Positions 25,346-33,658 of a DNA stretch of 64,000 bases are shown here, in pieces (within the stretch, counting starts at the first letter, position 1; every line of letters starts with the position of its first letter). The notes beneath the pieces were generated by a model that was not told where the DNA came from, made no database searches, and saw nothing but the letters and a program-made list of their open reading frames with translations. Source of the DNA: Streptomyces sp. H27-H5 (GTDB lineage Bacteria > Actinomycetota > Actinomycetes > Streptomycetales > Streptomycetaceae); contig NZ_JAPNLK010000005.1 of assembly GCF_026627505.1 (NCBI RefSeq), positions 87,455 to 151,454 of the forward strand, given 5' to 3'. The position numbers and the translations under genes are program-made.

Positions 25346-26166
25346 GGCTCCTGGAGTTCCGTGACCCACTGCGCGCGGTCCTCGGGGCAGTCCAGGTTCA
25401 GCTCGCGGGCATACCCGGCCGAGCGGTGGCCGTGCGCGTCGATCCAGCGTGCCAACGCCTGCGCGGCCGGCAGCACGTCGTCCATGGCGCCCCGGTGCAC
25501 CAGCGTCGCCGCGCGCTCCACGCCGGGCAGTTCGACGATCCGTACGGCGCCCCCGAGATCCTCGGCGCGCACGGCGGCCGGGACCGGGAGCCCCGCGTGC
25601 ACCAGAACCGATCCGGGTCCGCCGTCCGGCGCGGCCTCGTAGTAGGCGAGACCGGGTCCGGTCGGGACCACCCCGGCCGTCCCGATCCGGTGGCACAGGT
25701 CGTCGTACAGCGGGCCGATGACCGGGCCGATGTCCTGCGGGGCGTAGCTCGCCGCGACGCCGGTCAGTTCGGCGAGCCGGACGGGCGGAAGGCTCTTCAC
25801 GACGATCTCGTCGGTGGGCATGGTTCCCTCGCTCTCGATGGTCCGGAGCCTCGTCTCGACCTGGTGCAGCCGGGCCGCGGCCGCGGCCATGGCGCCCTCC
25901 AGTTCCGCCTGCCGCAACCGCAGCATGCCGCGCAGCTCGTCCGCGCCCAACCGCTCGTTCAGGATCGCCCCGACCTGTTCCAGGCTGAAGCCGAGATCCT
26001 TGAGCGCGATGACACGGTTGAGGCGGGCGAGTTGCTCGGCCTCGTAGAAGCGGTAGCCGGTCGAGGGATCGACACGCGCGGGGCGCAGCAGCCCGAGCGC
26101 GTCGTAGTGACGCAACATGCGGACCGACACCCGGCCGTGTTTGGCGAAGTCTCCGATGGTGAACAC
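25333..26166 (-). CDS. MerR-family regulator with GyrI-like effector domain
   Basis: This 277-residue regulator has an N-terminal MerR winged helix (FTIGDFAKHGRVSVRMLRHY, then DALGLLRPARVDPSTGYRFY), a coiled linker (residues about 80-115), and a C-terminal GyrI-like small-molecule-binding domain (LPPVRLAELTGVAAS ... DLCHRIG ... YYEAAPDGGP). BmrR/TipA-like proteins of this kind sense drugs or metabolites and usually activate an efflux or binding gene. The GTG at 26166 is chosen because GGGAGACATC lies directly upstream and the N-terminus then matches the family. The gene's end falls in a 15-base tandem repeat. Confidence 0.9.
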   Translation of the reverse strand: MFTIGDFAKHGRVSVRMLRHYDALGLLRPARVDPSTGYRFYEAEQLARLNRVIALKDLGFSLEQVGAILNERLGADELRGMLRLRQAELEGAMAAAAARLHQVETRLRTIESEGTMPTDEIVVKSLPPVRLAELTGVAASYAPQDIGPVIGPLYDDLCHRIGTAGVVPTGPGLAYYEAAPDGGPGSVLVHAGLPVPAAVRAEDLGGAVRIVELPGVERAATLVHRGAMDDVLPAAQALARWIDAHGHRSAGYARELNLDCPEDRAQWVTELQEPLAD

Positions 26167-26262
26167 GATGTCTCCCAGTGCAGGCCCTGACACGGGGGGA
26201 GAGTCAAGCACGGCTGGGCGGGGACCCGACGCCGTGCGGGCGGGAAGGGGAATCGGGGCCGG

Positions 26263-26733
26263 TCAGCGGCCGTACTGACGCACGCAGAGGTCCACGATGG
26301 ACGGCGGCACGGCGCCCTCCGCGGCCGCGCACAACTCGTCGCCGCGCGGAGCCCGGGGCGCGGACCGACGCGGGAGGTGCGGCGAGGCGGCCTGGGGCGG
26401 CCGTACGCGCCGGGGCGCGGCGGGCCGCGCGGGCGCGGCGGTCGGTCGGGCCGCGCGCGCCGGCGCCCTGCCCGAGGCCGTGTCCGCGTCCGTGGCCCGT
26501 GCCGGTTCGTCGGTACGGGCCGGCAGCGGGCCCAGGGGCAGGGCGCGGGAGAGCGGCAGCGTCGGCGGGGTGTCGGACGCCTCCCGGTCGGCCGCGGCGT
26601 CCGGGGCGCCGACGGGCGGTACGGAGCCCCGGCCCGGGCCCGGGGGAGAGGACTCCGGGCCCACGGAGACACAGCCGGCGGTCGCGAGGAGCGCGAGGAG
26701 GGAGAGGGGCAGGGCGGCCCGGCGTAACTGCAT
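26263..26733 (-). CDS. Pro/Arg-rich lipoprotein with C-terminal CAAA...SIVDLC motif (copy 1)
   Basis: This 156-residue protein has a lipoprotein signal (LALLATAGC, Cys21), a long low-complexity Pro/Ala/Arg linker (residues about 25-125) and a short conserved end, DELCAAAEGAVPPSIVDLCV, with two cysteines that could pair. The gene at 55177 encodes a paralogue with the same plan and the same end. The linker may cross the peptidoglycan while the Cys-bounded end is displayed. Codon 3 is TTA (26725-26727), which suggests developmental control through bldA. Function unknown. Confidence 0.75.
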   Translation of the reverse strand: MQLRRAALPLSLLALLATAGCVSVGPESSPPGPGRGSVPPVGAPDAAADREASDTPPTLPLSRALPLGPLPARTDEPARATDADTASGRAPARAARPTAAPARPAAPRRVRPPQAASPHLPRRSAPRAPRGDELCAAAEGAVPPSIVDLCVRQYGR

Positions 26734-26938
26734 GTGTCCACCATGCCGTACCCCGGACGGGCCGGATTCCACTGCTCACGCGTCCGGGTGACGGGGCGTC
26801 GGCGGGCGGTTCGCGTCGGCGGGTGGACGCTCCCGTTGCCGAATCGATTCGTCCCGGGGCGGCCCGGAACACCCGACCCGGTCGCAGGATGGGCCCGCGA
26901 CGGGGGAGGCGCGACCCCCGGAACCCCGCGCCGCCGCC

Positions 26939-27697
26939 GTGTCCGCCTTCCTCTCCGCCGGGGCCCGTGACGCCCACCGCACGATCCTCGTGGTCAGCAC
27001 CACTCTCGCCGCGGTGCCGGCGCTGATCGCCGTCCTGCCGGGAGCGGTGGCGGGGACCGCGCTGCTGCTGGTGTGGGGGTCGGCGTACGGAGGGGTCTCC
27101 GTCAGCCTGCAAACCTGGATGATCAAGGCGGCGCCCGAAGCGGCCGAGGCGGCTTCCTCCCTGATGGTGGCCACGTTCAACTTCGCGATCGCGGCCGGCG
27201 CCCTCGTCGGAGGGCCGGCGGTCGACGGGATCTCGGCGCCGAGGGTCGCACCGCCTTCCGGGCTGTCCGTACCGGTGCTCCCGGCCCGCAGCCCGGACGT
27301 TGGGCCCGACGAGGACGGCTCCCAGCCGCCCGCACCCGTCAGCCCCGCCGTGCCGTCCGCCTCCGCCTCGGCGTCGGGTGCGACCGGAAGGGGAGCCGGC
27401 GCGCCCTCCATCCCGCCCGGGCGGGGGGCGGCAACCACCGCCCCCGCGTCGCCGAGACGGCCGCCGACCGCGTCACCAGGAAACGGCACCTCCGGAACCC
27501 TGAAGCCGGGCGATCGCGGGTCGGAGGTCCGTGCGTTGCAGGAGCGGCTCCACGGCCAGGGGTTCACGTACGTCTCCACGACCGGGGTGTACGACGAACA
27601 GACCCGGCGCGGTGTCGCCCAACTCCAGAGCGACCGGAGCATCACGGGGGACCCCCGGGGCATCTACGGCCCCGCCACCCGGGCGGCCTTCGACTGA
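26939..27697 (+). pseudogene. Chimeric remnant: MFS transporter fragment joined to peptidoglycan-binding domain
   Basis: The first ~100 residues are a piece of a major facilitator exporter: three hydrophobic helices (TILVVSTTLAAVPALIAVLP, VAGTALLLVWGSAYGGVSVS, ASSLMVATFNFAIAAGALVG), ending VDGISAPRV. From about 27250 the same frame changes to a Ser/Pro/Ala linker and a peptidoglycan_binding_1 domain (LKPGDRGSEVRALQERLHGQ, GVYDEQTRRGVAQLQSDRSI, GPATRAAF). A deletion that removed the ends of two genes best explains the join. Upstream of 26939 no MFS start is found. The frame is open throughout, so a hybrid membrane protein could still be made. Confidence 0.75.
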
Positions 27698-27719
27698 GCG
27701 ACCCGGGCGGGCCGGACAG

Positions 27720-27785
27720 CCCGACCGCCCCACAGGCCCGACCGCCCCACGAGCCCGCCATTCCCACGGGCTGGACGGGCTGGAC
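27720..27785. repeat. Short direct repeats between convergent genes
   Basis: CCCGACCGCCCCAC occurs twice at 27720-27733 and 27737-27750 (17-base period), then GGGCTGGAC twice at 27768-27785. They sit between the chimeric remnant and the SDR gene and look like slippage products. Confidence 0.6.
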
Positions 27786-27804
27786 GGGCGGGCCGGCGCG
27801 GGGC

Positions 27805-28545
27805 TCAGCGCCCGCCGGACACCCGCAGGACGGCTCCCGTCGTGTACGAGGCCTCGGGGGACAGCAGCCAGGCGATCGCCCCGGCCACCTCGTCGGGCAG
27901 TCCGGCCCGGCCGAGGGGGATCCCGGCCGCTGCCCGGGCCGGGCGGTCGGGGTCGCCCATCGCCGCGTGCATGTCCGTCTCGATGATGCCGGGGGCCACG
28001 GCGTTGACCCGGATCCCGTCCGCCCCCAGCTCCTTGGCCAGGCCCAGGGTGAGGGCGTCGGTGGCGGCCTTCGTCGCCGCGTAGTGGACGTAGTCCCCGG
28101 GACTGCCGAGGGTGGCCGCCGCCGAGGACACGTTCACGATCGCCCCTCCGGTCTCCGCCATGTCCCGGGCGGCCCTGCGGCAACAGAGCAGGTAGCCGAG
28201 GAGGTTCACCTCGACGACGCGCCGCAGGTCCTCGGTCCGGGCGTCGGCGAGCCGGCCCAGCGGTCCGGTCACCCCGGCGTTGTTGACGAGGCCGGTGACG
28301 ACGCCGAGTTCCGCCCCGGCGATGTCGAAGAGCCGCTCCACGGCGCACTCGGTCGAGGTGTCACCGCGTACGGTCACACAGCGTGCCCCGGTCGCCCGTA
28401 CGCGCTCCGCGGTGGACTCGGCGGCCGCGTCGTCCCGGGCGTAGCCGAGAGCGATGTCGTGGCCGGCGGCGGCGAGCCGTACACAGGTGGCCGCTCCGAT
28501 GCCCCTGCTGCCTCCCGTCACGACGGTGACCGGACGAAGTGACAT
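27805..28545 (-). CDS. Short-chain dehydrogenase/reductase (SDR)
   Basis: This 246-residue protein is a classical SDR: TGGSRGIGAATC (cofactor-binding TGxxxGxG), NNAGVTGPLG, INV-type Ser in VNVSSAAATLGS, catalytic Tyr and Lys in HYAATKAATDAL, and the C-terminal PDEVAGAIAWLLSPEASYTT end. GYARDD after beta-2 suggests NADP(H). Such enzymes reduce 3-oxoacyl or sugar carbonyls; the substrate is unknown. The ATG at 28545 with the family-typical N-terminus MSLRPVTVVTGG is preferred to longer readings. It is divergent from the RNA ligase gene. Confidence 0.92.
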   Translation of the reverse strand: MSLRPVTVVTGGSRGIGAATCVRLAAAGHDIALGYARDDAAAESTAERVRATGARCVTVRGDTSTECAVERLFDIAGAELGVVTGLVNNAGVTGPLGRLADARTEDLRRVVEVNLLGYLLCCRRAARDMAETGGAIVNVSSAAATLGSPGDYVHYAATKAATDALTLGLAKELGADGIRVNAVAPGIIETDMHAAMGDPDRPARAAAGIPLGRAGLPDEVAGAIAWLLSPEASYTTGAVLRVSGGR

Positions 28546-28759
28546 GCGAGCCTCCGGTGTGGCGTGGTGCGCGGGCCGCGCCCTCGACCCACGAACGATC
28601 GGTGACGACGGATCCTCGCCGGCGCGGCAGGCTAACACCGCGATAACCGCTGGACCAGCGTAAATGGCGCGGCGGAGAGTGGCCGTGGATGTCGCCGGGC
28701 CGACGCCGTCCCGCCCGGCGACATCCACGACCACCGACCCGCATCCCGAGGAGGCAGCC

Positions 28760-29833
28760 ATGTCCACTCTGCGCGTGACCGCCGAGCAACTGACCGTCCA
28801 CGAGCATCCGAACGCCGACGCCCTGGAGTTGGCGCAGGTCGGCCTCTACCGGGCCGTCGTCGCGAAGGGCGCCTACCGCACCGGGGACTTCGCCGTGTAC
28901 ATCCCCGAACAGGCCGTCCTGCCCGACGTGTTGATCGCGGAGTTGGGCCTCACCGGACGGCTGGCCGGCGGCGCGGCGAACCGGGTCAAGGCCGTGCGGC
29001 TGCGGGGCGAACTGTCGCAGGGCCTGGTGTGCCGGCCCGCCGCGCTCGCCGGGGTGGATCTGGAGGTGGCGTCGAAGGAGGACGCCGACTTCGCGGAGGT
29101 CCTCGGGATCACCAAGTGGGCCCCTCCCATTCCGACGACGATGAGCGGCGACGTGGAATCCGCCCCCGACCTGCTGCCCTGGGTGGACATCGAGAACCTC
29201 CAGCGCTACCCGCGGATCTTCGAGCTCGGCGAACCCGTCGTCCTGACCGAGAAACTCCACGGCACGGCCTGCCTGTTGACGTACGTCGCGGGAGAGGGGC
29301 GCGTCCTGGTCTCCTCCAAGGGCTTCGGTGCGAAGGGACTCGCGCTGAAGGAGGACGAGCGCAACCTGTACTGGCGGGCCGTCCGCGGCCACCGGGTCCC
29401 GCAGGCAGCGGCGCGGCTGGCCGAGCGGCTCGGCGCGAGCAGGATCGGCGTCTTCGGCGAGGTGTACGGCTCGGGCGTACAGGACCTGGCCTACGGGACG
29501 GACGCGCGCACGGCCGACGGGCCGCCCGGGTACGCGGTCTTCGACCTGTCCGCCGAGATCGACGGACAGGTGCGCTGGCTGGATCCGGCGGACCTGATCA
29601 CGGACGAACTCCCGCTGGTTCCACGGCTGTACGAGGGACCGTACGACCTCGACACCGTCCTGGAGGTGGCCACCGGCCGGGAGAGCGTGTCCGGCCGGGC
29701 CGTCCACCTGCGCGAGGGCGTCGTCATCCGTCCGGCGGCCGAACGGTACAGCCCGGTCGTCGGGGGGCGGGCCATCGCGAAGGCCGTCAGCCCGGCGTAC
29801 CTGACCCGCAAGGGAGGCACCGAGTACGAGTGA
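28760..29833 (+). CDS. DraRnl-type ATP-dependent RNA ligase
   Basis: This 357-residue protein has an N-terminal OB-like domain (LRVTAEQLTVHEHPNADALE, then YRAVVAKGAYRTGDFAVYIP), as in the beta-like tRNA-binding modules, and a C-terminal nucleotidyltransferase domain. Motif I is LTEKLHGTA, with the predicted nucleotidylated lysine K165; motifs III-like (GVFGEVYG), IV (REGVVIRP) and V (AIAKAVSP) follow. This is the layout of the Deinococcus radiodurans RNA ligase, which seals 3'-OH/5'-phosphate nicks in RNA. GAGGAGGCAGCC upstream is a good ribosome site. It stands alone and is divergent from the SDR gene; a separate RNA-repair operon lies at 46-51 kb. Confidence 0.88.
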   Translation: MSTLRVTAEQLTVHEHPNADALELAQVGLYRAVVAKGAYRTGDFAVYIPEQAVLPDVLIAELGLTGRLAGGAANRVKAVRLRGELSQGLVCRPAALAGVDLEVASKEDADFAEVLGITKWAPPIPTTMSGDVESAPDLLPWVDIENLQRYPRIFELGEPVVLTEKLHGTACLLTYVAGEGRVLVSSKGFGAKGLALKEDERNLYWRAVRGHRVPQAAARLAERLGASRIGVFGEVYGSGVQDLAYGTDARTADGPPGYAVFDLSAEIDGQVRWLDPADLITDELPLVPRLYEGPYDLDTVLEVATGRESVSGRAVHLREGVVIRPAAERYSPVVGGRAIAKAVSPAYLTRKGGTEYE

Positions 29834-29882
29834 GCGCGCGGCGCTGGCCGTTGACAGCCGGTCAGGGGCGCCCGGATCATGT

Positions 29883-29898
29883 GGGAGAGCGCTCTCCC
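29883..29898. promoter_or_regulatory. LacI-type operator upstream of GH3 gene
   Basis: GGGAGAGCGCTCTCCC is a perfect 16-base palindrome ending 36 bases before the GH3 start. The core GAGCGCTC is the type bound by actinobacterial LacI-family sugar repressors such as CebR, and a LacI regulator gene lies just after the GH3 gene. A near-identical palindrome is at 43846. Confidence 0.82.
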
Positions 29899-29934
29899 CG
29901 AGCCTCGTTCGGCAGTCGGAACGAAAGGGACGCC

Positions 29935-32391
29935 ATGGGCGACGGAGACGGCGACGACGTGGAACGGCTCGTCGACAAGCTCGACCCGCACCGGCGGGTG
30001 CGCCTGCTGACGGGTGCCGACACCTGGCGCACCCCCGCCGAACGCGCCATTGGGATGGGTGAGTTGGTGTTCTCCGACGGACCGGCCGGAGTGCGTGGAC
30101 CCGGTTGGGACGAGCGCTCCACCGCGGCCCTGCTCCCCTGCGCCGGCGCCCTCGGCGCGCTCTGGGACGAGGACCGGGTCAGGCTGCTCGGGGAACTGCT
30201 CGGGGACGAGGCGCGCCGCAAGGGGGTGCACGTCCTCCTCGCGCCCCACCTCAACCTGCACCGCAGCCCGCTCGCCGGACGCCACTTCGAATGCTTCGCC
30301 GAGGATCCCTCGCTGGCCGGCCGCACGGGGGCGGCTCTCGTGCGGGGCATCCAGTCCCGCGGTGTCGCCGCCACCGCGAAGCACTACGTGGCCAACGACT
30401 CCGAGACGCAGCGGCTGACCGTCGACGTCCGCGTCGACGAGCGGGTGCTGCGCGAGCTGTACCTCGCGCCCTTCGAGGCGGCCGTGCGCGCCGGCGTCTG
30501 GCTGGTGATGTCGGCCTACAACAGCGTCAACGGGACCACCATGAGCGAGAGTCCGCTGCTCGCGGACCCGCTGAAGGGGGAGTGGGGGTTCGACGGTGTG
30601 GTCGTCTCGGACTGGGGCGCGGTCCGCGCGAACGTCGAGGCGGCGCGGGCCGCACAGGACCTGGTGATGCCGGGCCCCGGCGGGCCCTGGGGCGAGGCGC
30701 TGGTCGAGGCGATGGACGAGGGCCGGGTCCCGCCGGAAGCGGTCGAGGACAAGGTGCGTCGCCTGGTGCGCCTCGCGTCCAGGGTCGGAGCCCTCGACCG
30801 ACCGGACCCGTCGGACCCGCCGGCCGCCTCGGGTCGGCTGGGCCCGTCGTGGCCGGCGGACCGGGTGCGGGCGGTGGTGCGGGAGGCGGCCGCCGCCGGG
30901 TTCGTGTTGCTGGAGAACCGGGGGGTACTGCCCCTGGACGTCGCGGCGTTGGGGAGCGTCGCCGTGATCGGGACGCACGCCGACGAACCACGGGTGCAGG
31001 GCGGCGGCAGTTCCGAGGTGTTCCCGGACAGGGTGGTCACCCCGCTGGACGGGTTGCGGGCGGCCCTGCCCGAACGGGTCCGGGTGGTGTACGCGCCGGG
31101 CCCGAGACCCGCCGCCGGCGCCGGGCCCGCCCCGCTGGGGCCCCGGCACGCCCGGGACCCGGAGAGCGGGGCTCCCGGGGTGCGGCTGCGCGTGCTCGAC
31201 GCCGACGGAGCCGTACTGCACCACTCGCTCCAACCTTCCGGCAGGATCCTGGAGCCGACACTGCCGCCCGGCGCGCACACCGTCGAGCTGGCCGCGGACC
31301 TGCACCCCGACATGACCGGGCCGTGGACCCTGGGGATCGGCGGGTTCGGGCACCTCAGCGTCACCGCCGACGGAACCCCCTTGCTCGACGGGGAGTTCCA
31401 GGCCGAGACCGACGACCCGGCCGTCGTCCACGTGCGACCGCCCCAGCACACCGCCCGCGTCCACCTCACGGCCGGCCGTCCCGCCCGGATCGTGGCCCGC
31501 CGCACCCTGGCCCCCGGCACCGGCCGGGCCACCGTGCTGACCGCGGCAGGGCCCGAGCCCGACCCCCGACGCGCCCGCGCCGACGCCGTGGCGGCCGCCC
31601 GGGCCGCCGATGTCGCCGTCGTGGTCATCGGCACCACGGAGGGCGACGAGTCCGAGGGACTGGACCGCACCACCCTCCAATTGGACGCCACACAGCAGGA
31701 GTTCGTACACAAGATCGTTCGCGCCAACACCCGTACGGTCGTCGTGGTGAACTGCGGCGCGCCCGTCGAGCTTCCCTGGCGCAAGGACCCCGGCGCCGTG
31801 CTCCTCACCTGGTTCCCCGGACAGGAAGGCGGGCACGCCCTGGCCGACGTGCTCCTCGGCCGGGTCGAGCCGGGCGGCCGGCTCCCCACCACCTGGCCGG
31901 CCACACTGGCCGAGGCCCCGGTCCGCGAGACGCGCCCCGTCGAGGGCGTCCTCCCGTATGAGGAGGGCCTGCACATCGGGCATCGGGCCTGGCTGCGATC
32001 GGGCACCGAGCCCGCGTACTGGTTCGGCCACGGACAGGGATACACCACCTGGGCGTACGAGGAGGTGGGCCGCCCCGAATCCGCCCCCGGCGGCCACGAG
32101 ATTCCCGTCGTCCTGCGCAACACCGGCACCCGGCGCGGTCGTGAAGTGGTCCAACTGTACGTGTCACGGCCCGAGTCGACGGTGGAGCGGCCGGTGCGCT
32201 GGCTCGCCGGATGGGCCGCCGTGGAGGCCGGACCGGGGGAGCGGGTGACGGCGTACGTACGCGTGCCCGAGCGCGCCCTCCAGTACTGGTCACCGGAGCC
32301 TCGGGGTTGGGTAACCGAGCCGGGGCGGTTCACGCTGCTCGCCGGCCGCAGCGCCGGGGACCTGCCCCTGCGGGCGACCCTCGACGTCTGA
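29935..32391 (+). CDS. GH3 beta-glucosidase with PA14-like insert
   Basis: This 818-residue enzyme has the GH3 N-terminal barrel, with the nucleophile Asp in DGVVVSDWGAV (D226), KHYVANDSE substrate-binding residues and the HLNLHRSP loop. The second domain (from about residue 300, AAAAGFVLLENRGVLPLDV) and the C-terminal FN3-like domain (EIPVVLRNTGTRRGREVVQL) complete the family plan. Residues about 400-530 form a PA14-like insert. The EGDESEGLDRTTL segment carries the likely acid/base Glu. There is no signal peptide, so it is cytosolic and acts on imported oligosaccharides. The LacI regulator follows after 23 bases, and a LacI-type palindrome precedes the gene, so the pair is probably autoregulated. 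Confidence 0.93.
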   Translation: MGDGDGDDVERLVDKLDPHRRVRLLTGADTWRTPAERAIGMGELVFSDGPAGVRGPGWDERSTAALLPCAGALGALWDEDRVRLLGELLGDEARRKGVHVLLAPHLNLHRSPLAGRHFECFAEDPSLAGRTGAALVRGIQSRGVAATAKHYVANDSETQRLTVDVRVDERVLRELYLAPFEAAVRAGVWLVMSAYNSVNGTTMSESPLLADPLKGEWGFDGVVVSDWGAVRANVEAARAAQDLVMPGPGGPWGEALVEAMDEGRVPPEAVEDKVRRLVRLASRVGALDRPDPSDPPAASGRLGPSWPADRVRAVVREAAAAGFVLLENRGVLPLDVAALGSVAVIGTHADEPRVQGGGSSEVFPDRVVTPLDGLRAALPERVRVVYAPGPRPAAGAGPAPLGPRHARDPESGAPGVRLRVLDADGAVLHHSLQPSGRILEPTLPPGAHTVELAADLHPDMTGPWTLGIGGFGHLSVTADGTPLLDGEFQAETDDPAVVHVRPPQHTARVHLTAGRPARIVARRTLAPGTGRATVLTAAGPEPDPRRARADAVAAARAADVAVVVIGTTEGDESEGLDRTTLQLDATQQEFVHKIVRANTRTVVVVNCGAPVELPWRKDPGAVLLTWFPGQEGGHALADVLLGRVEPGGRLPTTWPATLAEAPVRETRPVEGVLPYEEGLHIGHRAWLRSGTEPAYWFGHGQGYTTWAYEEVGRPESAPGGHEIPVVLRNTGTRRGREVVQLYVSRPESTVERPVRWLAGWAAVEAGPGERVTAYVRVPERALQYWSPEPRGWVTEPGRFTLLAGRSAGDLPLRATLDV

Positions 32392-32414
32392 CGGGCGGCC
32401 GCTACAGTGCGGCC

Positions 32415-33476
32415 ATGAACAGTGGGGGGAGCAGCGGAACGGGTACGGGCACGGCCCCGACCCTGGAGGACGTGGCCCGCGTGGCCGGAGTGTCACGGGC
32501 GACGGTGTCCCGGGTGGTCAACGGCGTCCGGAACGTGGACCCGGCCATCGCCGAGGCGGTGCGGCGAGCGGTCGCCGCGACCGGGTACGTGCCGAACCGG
32601 GCCGCGAGGTCCCTGGTGACGCGCCGCTCGGGGGCGGTGGCGCTGGTGGTCTCGGGCGCCGGCACGGAAACCTCGGAGGTGTTCCAGGACCCCTTCTTCG
32701 GGCGGGTGGTCGGCGGCGTCGTACGGGCGCTGCGCCCGCGCGGCGTGCACCCTGTGCTGCTGTTCGCCGACTCGGCGCAGGACCGGGCCGAGGTGCTCGC
32801 CCACCTGAGTCGGGGCGGCGCGGACGGTGCGCTGCTCGTCACGACGCACGGAGACGACCCGCTGCCCGCGATGCTCGCGGAAGCGGGCATGCCGGCGGTG
32901 CTCTTCGCGCGCCCCGCGACGGCCGGCCTGCCGCTGGACAGCGTGGACCTGCGTCACGGCGAGGGCGGTGCGCTGGCCGCCCGGCACCTGCTGGCGCGGG
33001 GCCGCGGCCGGCTCGCCGCGATCGGCGGGCCCGCGGACGTGGCGGCGAGCCGGGAGCGGGTGGCCGGGTTCCGGGACGCGTTGGGCGGGGGCGGGGGAGC
33101 GGTCGGCGCGGCCGCCGGCGGTGTCCGGGTCGTGGAGGCCGACTTCACCGTGGAGGGCGGCGAGCACGCCATGCGCATGCTGCTGGCCGAACAGCCGTAT
33201 CTGGACGGGGTGTTCGCGGCCAACGACCTGATGGCGCTGGGTGCCTGTCTGGTGCTGCGCGAGCACGGGCGGCGCATCCCGCAGGACGTGGCGGTGATCG
33301 GCTTCGACGACTCCAGCGCGGCGACGGCGTCCCGGCCGAGACTGACGACGGTGCGGCAGCCGGTGGAGGACATGGCGGCCGAGATGGTCCGGCTGCTGCT
33401 GGACCGGGCCCCGGACCGCACGGAGCCGGAAGTCGTCCTGTTCGACGGCGAACTGGTGATCCGCGACTCGGCCTGA
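32415..33476 (+). CDS. LacI-family transcriptional regulator
   Basis: This 353-residue protein has the LacI headpiece TLEDVARVAGVSRATVSRVV (about residues 15-37), the hinge helix NRAARSLVTRRSGAVALVVS, and a periplasmic-binding-like effector domain with FAANDLMALGACLVL and DVAVIGFDDSSAATASRPRL. It resembles CebR/BglR repressors of beta-glucoside genes in Streptomyces. It follows the GH3 gene in the same direction. It probably binds the GGGAGAGCGCTCTCCC palindrome and may also control the similar site at 43.8 kb. The effector is likely a di- or oligosaccharide. Confidence 0.92.
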   Translation: MNSGGSSGTGTGTAPTLEDVARVAGVSRATVSRVVNGVRNVDPAIAEAVRRAVAATGYVPNRAARSLVTRRSGAVALVVSGAGTETSEVFQDPFFGRVVGGVVRALRPRGVHPVLLFADSAQDRAEVLAHLSRGGADGALLVTTHGDDPLPAMLAEAGMPAVLFARPATAGLPLDSVDLRHGEGGALAARHLLARGRGRLAAIGGPADVAASRERVAGFRDALGGGGGAVGAAAGGVRVVEADFTVEGGEHAMRMLLAEQPYLDGVFAANDLMALGACLVLREHGRRIPQDVAVIGFDDSSAATASRPRLTTVRQPVEDMAAEMVRLLLDRAPDRTEPEVVLFDGELVIRDSA

Positions 33477-33609
33477 CGCCGCCCGCACCGCCGGGCCGCG
33501 CCGAGCCCCGCAGGACCGGCCGCCCTGGGTACCGGCCGCCCGAGCCGAGCCGTCCTCGGGACCGATCGGCCCCGCCCGCGCCGTGCGCTCCCGCCGCCCG
33601 TGCCGCCGG

Positions 33610-33651
33610 CCGATCGCGGGTCACCCTCGCACCGGCCGGCCCCGCGATCGG
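33610..33651. terminator. Hairpin between convergent LacI and ROK genes
   Basis: Perfect 11-base arms (CCGATCGCGGG and its complement) with a 20-base loop lie just before the ROK stop codon side. It could serve both transcripts. Confidence 0.55.
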
Positions 33652-33658
33652 GGACCGC

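Noticed and set aside
29491..32154. 887-residue minus-strand open frame opposite the GH3 gene
   Set aside because: Antisense of a well-supported GH3 gene; no domain or ribosome site.
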